DNA from: Chloroflexota bacterium
GTDB taxonomy: Bacteria > Chloroflexota > UBA6077 > FW602-bin22 > CADDYW01
DNA: 38,273 nt
Reading direction: 5' to 3'
Assembly (NCBI GenBank): GCA_902810745.1
Contig: CADDYW010000037.1
Span: forward strand, 1-38,273
Position numbers and translations under genes: made by a program
Shown: positions 1-7,942 of the stretch, in pieces
How positions within the stretch are numbered: position 1 is the stretch's first letter
Layout: every line of letters begins with the position of its first letter
Notes under the pieces: model-generated
Databases searched by the model: none
What the model saw: the letters and a program-made list of their open reading frames with translations, nothing else
Told to the model about the DNA's origin: nothing

Positions 1-282
1 TTGGTGCCGTCCTTGCGGTCGCCGGTCTCGTCGATCACGAGGACCCCACCGTCGTGGGACTGAGACGGGGGATCGGCGCGGAGCAATTCCAGGCGTCGGG
101 CGTTGATCGCCTCGGCGTCCCAGGGCGGTGAGGGTCTTGTTGCGCTCCCGGGGCAGGAGCACCCCCTGCAGGGACGTGCGGAACCCACGCCGCTGGGCCA
201 GCGTCTCAAAGAGGTCGTCGAACTGCGCCGCATCATCCTCGAGCGGGCCGGGAGCCGGCGGGCAGGCCAGGCGTCGGGTCAT
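1..282 (-). pseudogene. IS701-type transposase N-terminal fragment with internal deletion
   Basis: Read from an ATG at 282, the first part gives LFETLAQRRGF, LLPRERNKTLTAL, the start of an IS701-type DDE transposase. At about 118-124 the frame is lost. In the next frame the sequence continues as WDAEAINARRLELLRAD and VLVIDETGDRKDGT, the segment around the first catalytic Asp. Intact relatives have roughly 30 residues between these blocks, so an internal deletion with frameshift is the simplest reading. The gene also runs off the left edge of the window. It lies downstream of flgE and belongs to the mobile-element debris bordering the flagellar cluster. The family name rests on remembered motif similarity. 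Confidence 0.7.
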
Positions 283-636
283 CGTGTCACCTCCGACGGC
301 CTGCTACAGCATCATCCATTCCCCCGTCAACAAACTACCGATAACCGGAGTAGCGACGACGATCAAGACCCGGCTCCCTGGACCCGCAGGCCACACCGAT
401 TGGGAGACCTCGCCCCGTTCCGACTCGCGGCGCACGACCCATCAGCCACCCGTCCCCATCTCCCTCTGTCAATGAGTTAGGGTGAGGGACCTGGCTGAAC
501 CCAGTATGTGTGGCCCGATCCCTCACCCTACCCTTCGTCGGAACGAACGCGTTCGCGAAGAGCCCCGCCCGACGATCAGTCAGCTCGGCCGTCTCGGGAA
601 TCGCTGTCGACGATTACTCCTCACCCCGAAACCATC
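283..636. other. Intergenic region between flgE end and the IS701 fragment
   Basis: I see no convincing gene in this 354-base stretch; the short open frames on both strands overlap each other and look like GC-rich shadows. It holds a 12-base perfect inverted repeat (478-489 with 519-530) and a 12-base palindrome CGAACGCGTTCG at 544-555. It is the 3' flank of the flagellar transcription unit. Confidence 0.5.
478..530. repeat. Inverted repeat, possible terminator or REP-like remnant
   Basis: TAGGGTGAGGGA at 478-489 is matched exactly by its reverse complement TCCCTCACCCTA at 519-530, with a 29-base loop. It lies about 107 bases beyond the flgE stop codon, so it could cap the 3' end of the flagellar transcript. 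No run of T follows, and GGGTGAGGG-type arms are common in dispersed bacterial repeats, so a repeat remnant is equally possible. Confidence 0.45.
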
Positions 637-1905
637 TTACTGCCGCTTCAGGTTCACCAGCTCCTGAAGGATCTCGTCGGAGGTAGTGATCACCCGGCTC
701 GACGCCTGGAATCCGCGCTCTGCAGTGATCATGTTGGTGAATTCCTGGCCGAGGTCGACGTTAGACATCTCGAGATATCCGCTGCTGATCTGTCCTCGAC
801 TCCCGCGCCCCGGCACGCCGATGACCGGCGTCCCGGAGTTCGGAGAGGTCGTGAAGGTGTTCCCACCCTGACGCAGCAGCCCCTGGGGATTCGCGAACGA
901 GGCCAGGGCAACCTGTCCGAGAAGCTTTTTGAGCCCGTTGGAGTACGCTCCCGTCACCTCGCCGTTCGCGCCGATGCTGAAGCCGGTGAGCGAGCCCGGC
1001 GCCAGCCCGTCCGACGGCCCATCGACCGAGCTGGATGCCGCCACCTGGGTGAGATTCGCGAAGGAGACGTTCACCGACTGCGGTGAGGTGGCGCCATTCC
1101 CCAGGGTCAGCGAGATCGTGCCATCCGGCGCGGTGCCATTCGTATCGGTGAAGGCGCCGGTCGCCGGATCGAAGCTAAGCGAGCCACTACCCGAGACGCT
1201 GACGCCGCTTTCAGTTGTGCTGACCGACCACGACCAGGTGTTGCTCGCGTTGTTTGTCTTGGTGAAAGTCACCGTGACCTGGTGCGCCTGGCCGAGCGTA
1301 TCGTAGAGGGTCACCGTCGTCTGTACCGACTTGTCGCTGGCGTTCGCCGCGGCTGCGTCCAGGCGCTGGTCCAGATTTCCTTTGAAGGTGACCTGCGTCG
1401 ATGCCTGCCCGACCATCTGGTCGCCGACCGGAATGGTGATCGGCTGGAGCGGCTGCGCGGGATCGATCAGGCCGGTCGTCGGATCGGGTAGCCAGCCGAG
1501 CACCTCCAGGCCGTTGGCGTTTGCCAGCACGCCGTTTGGTCCCAGGGAGAATCCTCCATCGCGCGTGTAGACGCGGCCCCCCTGGCCGTTGGCGAGGATG
1601 AAGAACCCGTCGCCTTGAATCGCGAGGTCGGTCGGCGACTCGGTCGCCTGCAGGTTCCCCTGCGCCATGCTCATCCCAATCGAGGCGACCTGCACGCCCA
1701 ATCCGACCTGCGCCGGGTTGATCCCGCCGCGCTGCTGATCGGGAGCGGATCCATCGCGCACGGTCTGGCTCAGGAGATCCTCGAACGTGAGATGCGCGGC
1801 CTTGAAGCCGGTCGTATTGACATTCGAGATGTTGTTGCCGACGACGTCCATGAACGTCTGATTGCTGCGCAGACCTGAGATAGCCGAGAAAAGCGACCGC
1901 AACAT
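637..1905 (-). CDS. flgE: Flagellar hook protein FlgE
   Basis: FlgE polymerises outside the cell into the hook, the universal joint between rod and filament. This 422-residue protein starts LRSLFSAISGLRSNQTFMD and has VVGNNISNVNTTGFKA, the conserved rod/hook N-terminal motif. It ends with VDLGQEFTNMITAERGFQAS and a final coiled segment ITTSDEILQELVNLKRQ typical of the family. Between them are the FlgE-type central domains, including TVTLYDTLGQAHQVTVTF. Length is usual for a hook protein and there is no signal peptide, as expected for a type III export substrate. It is the last gene of the cluster, starting 4 bases after the flgD stop. Confidence 0.96.
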   Translation of the reverse strand: MLRSLFSAISGLRSNQTFMDVVGNNISNVNTTGFKAAHLTFEDLLSQTVRDGSAPDQQRGGINPAQVGLGVQVASIGMSMAQGNLQATESPTDLAIQGDGFFILANGQGGRVYTRDGGFSLGPNGVLANANGLEVLGWLPDPTTGLIDPAQPLQPITIPVGDQMVGQASTQVTFKGNLDQRLDAAAANASDKSVQTTVTLYDTLGQAHQVTVTFTKTNNASNTWSWSVSTTESGVSVSGSGSLSFDPATGAFTDTNGTAPDGTISLTLGNGATSPQSVNVSFANLTQVAASSSVDGPSDGLAPGSLTGFSIGANGEVTGAYSNGLKKLLGQVALASFANPQGLLRQGGNTFTTSPNSGTPVIGVPGRGSRGQISSGYLEMSNVDLGQEFTNMITAERGFQASSRVITTSDEILQELVNLKRQ

Positions 1906-1909
1906 GCTT

Positions 1910-2329
1910 TTATCCTCCGTTTGTGTTGGTTGCTTGAACTTCCTGGACGTCCGAGAGGTGAACCGTCGCGATGCCCAGATCGAGGAGGACGTCGCCTCCC
2001 TGGAGCTGTACCCCCTTTACCGTCCCGGTGATCGTGCCCCCGTCGGCGCCGGTCGCCGTCACGGTGCGCCCCAGCAGGCTCATCGCGTGGTCGAGGAGCT
2101 GCGCGCCGAGCGAGGTCTCGAGTGTACTCTGGATCTGCTGAAGCGTTTCGAGGGTCGAGAACTGGGCAAGCTGGGTGATGAACTGCGTATCGTCCATCGG
2201 TTTAAGCGGATCCTGGTTCTTAAGCTGGGCGACCAGGAGCTGCAAGAACTGCTGCTTCCCGAGCTGCGAGCTGCGCGGGAGCGGAGCCGGGGTCGCGAGC
2301 GTCGTGCTGGCGACCGGTGCTGTTCCCAC
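1910..2329 (-). CDS. flgD: Hook assembly scaffold protein FlgD
   Basis: FlgD caps the growing hook and is needed for FlgE polymerisation. I chose a GTG at 2329 giving 139 residues because AGGAGG lies 6 bases upstream and the start falls just after the fliK stop. An in-frame ATG at 2521 would overlap the conserved fliK C-terminus by about 190 bases. The motif LGKQQFLQLLVAQLKNQDPL followed by DTQFITQLAQFSTLE is diagnostic of the FlgD N-terminal region. The C-terminus is short, with GTITGTVKGVQLQGGDVLLD resembling the basal part of the hook-capping domain. The protein lacks the larger Ig-like module of enterobacterial FlgD (about 230 residues), as in several Gram-positive versions. Confidence 0.93.
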   Translation of the reverse strand: MGTAPVASTTLATPAPLPRSSQLGKQQFLQLLVAQLKNQDPLKPMDDTQFITQLAQFSTLETLQQIQSTLETSLGAQLLDHAMSLLGRTVTATGADGGTITGTVKGVQLQGGDVLLDLGIATVHLSDVQEVQATNTNGG

Positions 2330-2339
2330 CGGGAACCTC

Positions 2340-3845
2340 CTACAGAAGAAAGTCGATGTATCGACCGCCACCGATCCGGACCGGGCGCGGGGGATCGGCA
2401 GGCGCACGATCTGGCGCCAGGTTTGCGCTCCGGGGCGACGAGGGGCTTGCCTGTGCGGCGAAAGGACGCGGATCGGGCTGGCCGGAGGGGTCGCCGGCGG
2501 TCTGGGCGGTGGCCAGGCCAACCGACAATCCCTCCGGGGTCAGTCCCTGGGCGCGCAGCGCGCTTTCGAGCTTGCCCAGGCTGCTCGCGAGCGCGTCTCC
2601 CACCTCCGGCTCGTCGACCTGGAAGTGCAGACGGATTCGCTTGCCGTCGCCCGCGACCACGCGCAGCACAACGTTCCCCAGAAGCGGCGGATCAAGCCGG
2701 ATCACCACGGTCGTCCCGAGCGTCAAGGGCTGGGCGGCAATCTGCTGAAGCACCTGGGCCGGCACCAGCCCCGACACGTCCGCTGCCTCGCTCGGACTCG
2801 GGGGCGAATCGGCCGTGGCCGTCGGACCTGCCAGCGCCGCGCCAACGTTAGTGCCATCGTCGCCACGCGTTCCACGCCCGTCGGCTGCTCGCCCGTGACC
2901 GGGCGTCGGGTCCAGGTCGTCGCGCGCGCTGATCGCCGGATTCGCCGGGACATCGACGGCCGGGGTGCTCTGCTGCGCGGTTTGACCGGGCGCCTTCTGC
3001 TCCACGACGTCCGGATCCTTGCTGGCCAATCCGTGGACCGGACGTGGTATCGAAACGCCGGGTACACGGCCCGGCAGGCCGGACGGCGTGGGCGTGGGCC
3101 CGGAGACGTCAGTCGCCGCCTCCAGAACGCTCGAGCCCTGGTGGTGATTAGTCGACGAGACTGGTTTCACCGTGAGCCCCGGCTGCCCCGTCCCGCGGCC
3201 CGATTCCGTCGCCAGGACCCTGGCCGGGCCTGGCACGGAAGCACTGTCCGCCGGCCCCGGCGCGGGTGGATGACGCCGGGCCATGGCCGGAGCAGCTGAG
3301 TGTACCGTTGCCGCCGGCCACGCACCTGGCGTCTCGTGAGACGCCACCCGAGGCGCGAGCGCTCGTCCCGTCTCGGCCCCGGACGCTGCTGGTTCGCTCG
3401 AACTATCCCCCGGCGGGTGCGGCTCTCCGCGATCGGGCTCCGTGACTTCGCTGCCGGGGCGCGGAACGTCCGGTCGCGGGCCACCACGGCTCGTCTGCCG
3501 TGGCGCCTCAACCGGAAGATCGGCAGGCCTGGCGTCGAGCCTCGTCACCAAGACGACCGGTCCTGACGACTGGGAGCCGGTCACGGGCGGTACGGCGTCG
3601 CCGCCTCGGCCACCGTCGGCCGGTGGAGATTCTTTGCCGGCCTCCGGCGTCCCGGCGTGCGCTACGGCCTGCTGCAGGGCCCGTAGCACGATCGCGAAGG
3701 GGAGGACCAGTGCTGCCTCCAGCACGTGGCCGCCGGAGGAGGCATCGTCCTTGTCGCCGGGACGGTCCTTTCCGGTCGGCCGACCGATGGGGATCGACGG
3801 GGAGTCGGTCGGCAGAGCCGACTGCGTGGGCGACGCGGGGATCAT
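2340..3845 (-). CDS. fliK: Hook-length control protein FliK
   Basis: FliK is the exported ruler that ends hook growth and switches the export gate to filament substrates through FlhB. The predicted protein has 501 residues from the ATG at 3845, which overlaps the upstream stop as ATGA and has AGGAGGTG at about 9 bases. The first 350 residues are Pro/Ala/Gly/Asp-rich and low in complexity, as expected of the flexible ruler part. The conserved C-terminal domain is clear from about residue 400: TLGTTVVIRLDPPLLGNVVL, IRLHFQVDEPEVGDAL, LESALRAQGL. An in-frame ATG at 3986 would lie inside the preceding gene. Function is assigned from the C-terminal domain and from its place before flgD and flgE. 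Confidence 0.9.
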   Translation of the reverse strand: MIPASPTQSALPTDSPSIPIGRPTGKDRPGDKDDASSGGHVLEAALVLPFAIVLRALQQAVAHAGTPEAGKESPPADGGRGGDAVPPVTGSQSSGPVVLVTRLDARPADLPVEAPRQTSRGGPRPDVPRPGSEVTEPDRGEPHPPGDSSSEPAASGAETGRALAPRVASHETPGAWPAATVHSAAPAMARRHPPAPGPADSASVPGPARVLATESGRGTGQPGLTVKPVSSTNHHQGSSVLEAATDVSGPTPTPSGLPGRVPGVSIPRPVHGLASKDPDVVEQKAPGQTAQQSTPAVDVPANPAISARDDLDPTPGHGRAADGRGTRGDDGTNVGAALAGPTATADSPPSPSEAADVSGLVPAQVLQQIAAQPLTLGTTVVIRLDPPLLGNVVLRVVAGDGKRIRLHFQVDEPEVGDALASSLGKLESALRAQGLTPEGLSVGLATAQTAGDPSGQPDPRPFAAQASPSSPRSANLAPDRAPADPPRPVRIGGGRYIDFLL

Positions 3846-5209
3846 GCATCCACCTCCTGCGTTTGAGTCTGAGCCTGAGATTGAAACAACAGGGCCAGGG
3901 ACGTGGGCGATCCGTCCGGTCGGTAGAGAGCATCCGCGCTCCAGGCGTGGTCGTGCCCTCCCCCGGCTTCGTTCGCCAGGACCCACTGGGTCTGGGCGAA
4001 GAAATACGGCTCCCGGTGGGACAGGTAATCGAAGGCAGCGGAGGCGATCGCGTCGCGACGCGCCTCGTCTACCGCCGGATACCGCGGGTCGACGCGATCG
4101 CCCAGACGCGGTCCGCCTTCGGTGCTGATGATCGGTAAGCTGCGGCCGAGCTCTTCACGTGCCACCTGATCGTACCAGCGAAACTTCAGAAAACCGTTGC
4201 TATCGTCCTGATAGCTGATCGGGCGGTTGAACGTATAGTTGTGAACGCTGATCCAGGCATGGTCCAGCAGGTCGGCCGCTCCACGACGCCGAATCTCATC
4301 CAGCGTCGACCGGAGGAACGCCACGTCATCCACGGGGGCGCCCGGCGCGAGTGCTCCCAGGCCGGGAAGCCCGCCGCTCGCGAGAATTGCCCGGGCGGCG
4401 GGAATCCAGCGGTCGACATAAGATGTGACCGATGCCTGGCCGTCGGGGTTCTCATCCGGGAGGTTGGGCTCGTTGTAGGGCTGGAAGTAGTGGACGCCCA
4501 GGCTCACGTAATGGCGGACCATCGCCGTCAGATCCCCCGTGATCGGGCTGCCGTGCGGAGTGTAGATCCGCATGACTGGCTCGATCTGGTTCTGGACGAG
4601 CTGCCGCACCAGATAGTCGTTGTCGCCGATCCGGGTTCCGTCGTTCAGGATAACCATCCAGCTCGCGCCCATCTTCTTCGCTTCGGCCACGAACCGATCG
4701 ACGATGGCCGGATCCGAGTGAAGCGTCGGAATCCAGTGGAACCCCCGTCCGGTGTCGCCCACTGGCCGTGGATAGTCGTCCAGTCGCCAGGGCGCACTCG
4801 TCGCGGGATGGCCTACGAGACCCTCCAGCCCCGAGATGATCCGCGATGGGGTGACCGACGACAGCGGATCGGGGAGACTCGGGAGCGAGATCGATGGCGG
4901 CACGAGAGCCAGCGGAGGTTTGGCGGGCGCGAGCATCTCCGGTCGCGCCTCCTCCCGTGCCAGGGGCGCGACGGGCGGTAGCGTCGACGCGGCCGGGCCA
5001 GGTGCCACCGGTCGTCCGGTCGACCTGGATGCCGCCAGGGACGAGACGACGGCCTCGAACCGACCGGTCGCGCTCCGCTCGTGAACGAGCAGCGAACGAA
5101 CCAACTCCGCCAGGAAGGAGCGGTCCGACGGCCGCGGGCTGGCGCTGGCTGTGCTGATGGGCTCCGGCTCGACGAAGCTTGCCCGGCCGAGGGATTCCGG
5201 CCCGTTCAT
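3842..5209 (-). CDS. Clan GH-A-like glycosidase embedded in the flagellar operon
   Basis: This 455-residue protein is not part of any standard flagellar set I know. Residues 1-150 are Pro/Ala/Ser-rich with no signal peptide. Residues about 155-435 look like a TIM-barrel glycoside hydrolase. FHWIPTL opens the barrel, YFQPYNEPNL (N246-E247-P248) matches the strand-4 NEP acid/base motif of clan GH-A, WISVHNY (319-326) fits strand 6, and IISTEGG (E364) fits the strand-7 nucleophile. QTQWVLAN (406-413) fits strand 8. The ATG at 5209 shares one base with the flgB stop (TGATG) and the gene ends in an ATGA overlap with fliK, so it is translationally embedded. I infer a cell-wall or surface-glycan hydrolase acting in rod or hook assembly. 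Family number and substrate cannot be read from the sequence. Confidence 0.72.
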   Translation of the reverse strand: MNGPESLGRASFVEPEPISTASASPRPSDRSFLAELVRSLLVHERSATGRFEAVVSSLAASRSTGRPVAPGPAASTLPPVAPLAREEARPEMLAPAKPPLALVPPSISLPSLPDPLSSVTPSRIISGLEGLVGHPATSAPWRLDDYPRPVGDTGRGFHWIPTLHSDPAIVDRFVAEAKKMGASWMVILNDGTRIGDNDYLVRQLVQNQIEPVMRIYTPHGSPITGDLTAMVRHYVSLGVHYFQPYNEPNLPDENPDGQASVTSYVDRWIPAARAILASGGLPGLGALAPGAPVDDVAFLRSTLDEIRRRGAADLLDHAWISVHNYTFNRPISYQDDSNGFLKFRWYDQVAREELGRSLPIISTEGGPRLGDRVDPRYPAVDEARRDAIASAAFDYLSHREPYFFAQTQWVLANEAGGGHDHAWSADALYRPDGSPTSLALLFQSQAQTQTQEVDA

Positions 5210-5574
5210 CAGCCTCTCCCGTCCGTGATAACGGATCGATAAAGGGCGATCCGCTCGCTGAGCGCCTGCGCCACGGCGTTGTAGCGCATGGTCGTGTCGG
5301 TCATCGCCAGCAGCTCTTGATCGAGGTCGACTGAGTTTCCATCCATCGTTCCACTGCGCGTCGAATCGGTTTCGACGACCGCCCGCGCCCGGCTCAGCAG
5401 GCTGGTATCGTCCGACGCCTCCCGAATCGCCCGGCGAAGCTGATCCTCGAATCGAACTCTCCTCGCCTTGTACCCCGGGGTGTCGGCATTGGCGATGTTG
5501 TCGGCAACCCACGTCTGGCGGACGTTCAGCCCGCGAAGGGCCGCCTGCAGAATGCTGGTAACCGAGTAGCTCAC
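5209..5574 (-). CDS. flgB: Flagellar basal-body proximal rod protein FlgB
   Basis: FlgB forms part of the proximal rod that joins the MS-ring/FliE to the distal rod. This 121-residue protein starts at a GTG (5574) overlapping the transglycosylase stop. It carries LNVRQTWVADNIANADTPGYKARRV, the hallmark rod-protein N-terminal motif (shown here across residues 16-40), and ends with VDLDQELLAMTDTTMRYNA and ALSERIALYRSVI, the FlgB C-terminal helix. Length is normal. Unusually it is separated from flgC by about 6 kb; in most genomes flgB, flgC and fliE are adjacent. Here it sits between two wall-hydrolase-like genes. Confidence 0.94.
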   Translation of the reverse strand: MSYSVTSILQAALRGLNVRQTWVADNIANADTPGYKARRVRFEDQLRRAIREASDDTSLLSRARAVVETDSTRSGTMDGNSVDLDQELLAMTDTTMRYNAVAQALSERIALYRSVITDGRG

Positions 5575-6164
5575 GATGCTCCATCTCCTGCCGGGTAGCT
5601 GGCCGGGCCCGCGTAGGCGGCCATCACCCGGCGCACGTAGATCTGGGTCTCCGGGAACGGCGGAACTCGCCCACCGGCCGCGTCGACGGCGCCCGGCCCG
5701 GCGTTATAGGCGGCGAGCGCCAGGGTGACGTTCCCCCCGTAGCGATCGAGCAGCAGCCGAAGGTAGCGTGCCCCGCCAACGAGGTTCTGCCACGGATCGA
5801 AGGAATCGGTGACGCCCAACGCACGCGCCGTCTCGTCCATGAGCTGGGTCAGCCCCTTCGCGCCCGCTCGGGAGACGGCTCGTGGCTGAAATCCCGACTC
5901 GACCCGGGTAACCGCCGCGAGTAGGGCCGGGGGAATTCGCTCCTGGCGCGCCGCGGCGACGATCAGCGCCTGGATTCCACCGGGCGGCGGCGATCCGATG
6001 CTGCTCGTCGCGGCGCGCTCCGCTGGCAGGTGCGCCGCGATCGTTCCGGTGAGGCGCTCCAGGGCGCGCGATAGCTCGCGCAGGAAGGTGGCCGTCTCCG
6101 ACCGGGCGACGACTGGCGGCGTCAGGTCAATCGGTTGGGTTTCGGGAAGCCCGATCGCCCTCAC
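5571..6164 (-). CDS. Lytic transglycosylase (SLT domain), probable flagellar rod-associated muramidase
   Basis: This 197-residue protein has an SLT/goose-lysozyme-like domain from about residue 62. AVTRVESGFQP contains the catalytic Glu, followed by SRAGAKGLTQLMDETA, then GGARYLRLLLDRYGG and LALAAYNAGPGAVD, the conserved blocks of family 1 lytic transglycosylases. Such enzymes cleave the MurNAc-GlcNAc bond in peptidoglycan. There is no signal peptide, so export through the flagellar apparatus is plausible, as for FlgJ. The gene starts at a GTG overlapping the fliJ stop and ends overlapping flgB. No flgJ is present in the window, so this protein probably supplies the wall-opening activity for the rod. 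The enzymatic call is firm; the flagellar role is inferred from context. Confidence 0.88.
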   Translation of the reverse strand: MRAIGLPETQPIDLTPPVVARSETATFLRELSRALERLTGTIAAHLPAERAATSSIGSPPPGGIQALIVAAARQERIPPALLAAVTRVESGFQPRAVSRAGAKGLTQLMDETARALGVTDSFDPWQNLVGGARYLRLLLDRYGGNVTLALAAYNAGPGAVDAAGGRVPPFPETQIYVRRVMAAYAGPASYPAGDGAS

Positions 6165-6622
6165 GGTGTCCTCCCACCACGATTCCGACGCCTTCGCTCG
6201 GCCCGCTGCGCAGCGACCTCGTCGAGCTGACGCTGCTCGACACGCCGTTCATCCTGGCGGGCAGCCGCTTCCAGCCGCTCCCTCAGCCGCGTCAGGGCGT
6301 CGACGGCCTGGTGCCGCTCGGCCACTACTGTCCTGGCGCGCGCAAGCTGTCCTTGCACCTGTCCCACCTGCTGCTGGATCACGAGCGCCTCCCGTTCGAG
6401 GACCTCGAGGTACCGCGATGCCAGCCACAGATCCGCGGCATCGAGCTCTCCCGATGGCGCGGTCCGGGCGAAGGTGGCATCCCGCTCGCGCACGATCGCC
6501 TTCAGGCGGTGCTCGAGCTGATTTGCCTCGGTCTCGATCTGCGACATCCTCTGAAGCGCCTCCGTCAGCTGAGACTCCCGGAGCGCGAGGACCGAGGCAA
6601 GGCGGAACGGCACGTGGGGCAT
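6161..6622 (-). CDS. fliJ: FliJ-like flagellar export chaperone/stalk protein
   Basis: The 153-residue product is almost wholly predicted coiled coil, rich in Glu, Arg, Gln and Ala. It starts FRLASVLALRESQ, matching the F-x-L-x-x-V-L-x-x-R-x start of FliJ. FliJ links the FliI ATPase hexamer to FlhA and handles chaperones. It starts 3 bases after the fliI stop with GGAGG about 8 bases upstream of the ATG, and overlaps the transglycosylase start. Sequence conservation in this family is low, so the call rests on length, coiled-coil character and the fliHIJ order. Confidence 0.85.
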   Translation of the reverse strand: MPHVPFRLASVLALRESQLTEALQRMSQIETEANQLEHRLKAIVRERDATFARTAPSGELDAADLWLASRYLEVLEREALVIQQQVGQVQGQLARARTVVAERHQAVDALTRLRERLEAAARQDERRVEQRQLDEVAAQRAERRRRNRGGRTP

Positions 6623-6625
6623 GAT

Positions 6626-7942
6626 TTACTCCTCCAGCAGAGCGGCCAGGCCGGCGAGGGTCGTCTCGAAAGACGCGACCTCGTCGGGCTCCTGGCGCAA
6701 GAAGTCGGTGATTTTCGGGAGCAGCCGAATTGCTCGATCGACATCTGGCTGCGCCCCCGGCGTGTAGGCGCCGACGGCGATCAGATCACGCATCCGACGG
6801 TACGTCGCGAGCACCTCGAGAAGCCGGGCGGCCTGCGCCCGGTGCTCCGGCCCCACAAGCTGGGCCATCAGGCGGCTGACGCTGGCGAGGACGTCGATCG
6901 CCGGAAAATGTCGCTCGTGGGCCAGGTCGCGGCTCAGCCAGATGTGACCGTCGAGGATGCTGCGCACCGTATCGGCGATCGGATCGGCGTGGTCGTCGCC
7001 CTCGACGAGGACGGTGTACAGGCCGGTGATGGCGCCGCGCGGACCGGTGCCGGCCCGCTCCAGGAGGCGCGGCAGGAGGCCGTAGACCGACGGCGTGTAT
7101 CCCTTGGCAACCGGTGGCTCGCCTGCCGCCAGCCCCACCTCGCGCTGGGCCATGGCAAAGCGGGTCACCGAGTCCATGAGCAGCACGACGTGGCAGCCGC
7201 GATCGCGGAAGTCCTCGGCGATCGCGGTCGCGAGCCAGGCGGCCTTGATTCGTTGCAGCGCGGGTCGATCGGACGTCGCGGCGACGACCACGGTCCGGGC
7301 CAGTCCGCCCGGTCCGAGGTTGTGGTCGATGAACTCCTGAACCTCCCGGCCACGCTCGCCCACCAGCGCGATCACCACGACGTCCGCCGTGGCATGACGA
7401 GCGATCATCCCCAGCAAGGTCGACTTTCCGACGCCGCTCCCGGCAAAGATCCCCACCCGCTGGCCCTGTCCCAGGGTGAGCAAGCCGTCGATGGCGCGGG
7501 ATCCGGTCACGAACACCCGGTCGATCGGTCGCCGCTCCATCGGTCCGGGGAGCGGCGTGTCGAGCGAACGCAGACGGTGGTAGCGAAGAGGGCTGCCGTG
7601 ATCCAGTGGCCTGCCGAGCCCGTCGATCACACGGCCAAGCAACTCGTCGCCGACCGGAACCAGAAACGGACGCCCAGCCGGGATGACCACGCTCCCGGGT
7701 CGCACGCCGTTCACCTCGTCGTAGGGCATGAGGATCAGGTGACGATCCTGGAAGCCAACGACCTCGGCGGTGATTCGCGGGATGCTCTCACCGGGATAGA
7801 TGAAGCACAGGCCGCCGAGAGGGAGCGAGATCCCCTCGACCTCGAGGCTCAGCCCGAGCGCCTTGACAACCCGCCCCTGAAAGCGGAATCCCGTGGACTG
7901 GCGCACGGCCTCGATCTGGGAGCGAAGGGTGATTAGGCTCAC
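6626..7942 (-). CDS. fliI: Flagellum-specific export ATPase FliI
   Basis: FliI powers or gates substrate unfolding and entry into the flagellar type III export apparatus at the cytoplasmic face. From a GTG at 7942, overlapping the fliH stop as GTGA, the protein has 438 residues, the usual length. The Walker A motif GSGVGKST lies at about 168-175, followed by VVIALVGERGREVQEFI. The Walker B region is VVLLMDSVTRFAMAQREV, and the family signature PSVYGLLPRLLERAG follows. The open frame extends upstream to 8041 but that part lies over fliH. All catalytic motifs appear intact. Confidence 0.97.
   Translation of the reverse strand: MSLITLRSQIEAVRQSTGFRFQGRVVKALGLSLEVEGISLPLGGLCFIYPGESIPRITAEVVGFQDRHLILMPYDEVNGVRPGSVVIPAGRPFLVPVGDELLGRVIDGLGRPLDHGSPLRYHRLRSLDTPLPGPMERRPIDRVFVTGSRAIDGLLTLGQGQRVGIFAGSGVGKSTLLGMIARHATADVVVIALVGERGREVQEFIDHNLGPGGLARTVVVAATSDRPALQRIKAAWLATAIAEDFRDRGCHVVLLMDSVTRFAMAQREVGLAAGEPPVAKGYTPSVYGLLPRLLERAGTGPRGAITGLYTVLVEGDDHADPIADTVRSILDGHIWLSRDLAHERHFPAIDVLASVSRLMAQLVGPEHRAQAARLLEVLATYRRMRDLIAVGAYTPGAQPDVDRAIRLLPKITDFLRQEPDEVASFETTLAGLAALLEE

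Noticed and set aside
2330..2521. N-terminal extension of flgD
   Set aside because: It would overlap the conserved end of fliK; GTG at 2329 has a well-placed AGGAGG.
1862..2851. Plus-strand open frame of 329 codons
   Set aside because: It lies antisense to flgE, flgD and fliK, is Arg/Gly/Pro-rich and has no domain pattern; GC-rich shadow.
5210..5584. N-terminal extension of the glycosidase-like gene
   Set aside because: It would cover flgB in another frame; the ATG at 5209 with TGATG coupling is better supported.
6311..7936. Plus-strand frame of 541 codons opposite fliI and fliJ
   Set aside because: Antisense to intact Walker motifs of fliI; no recognisable domain of its own.
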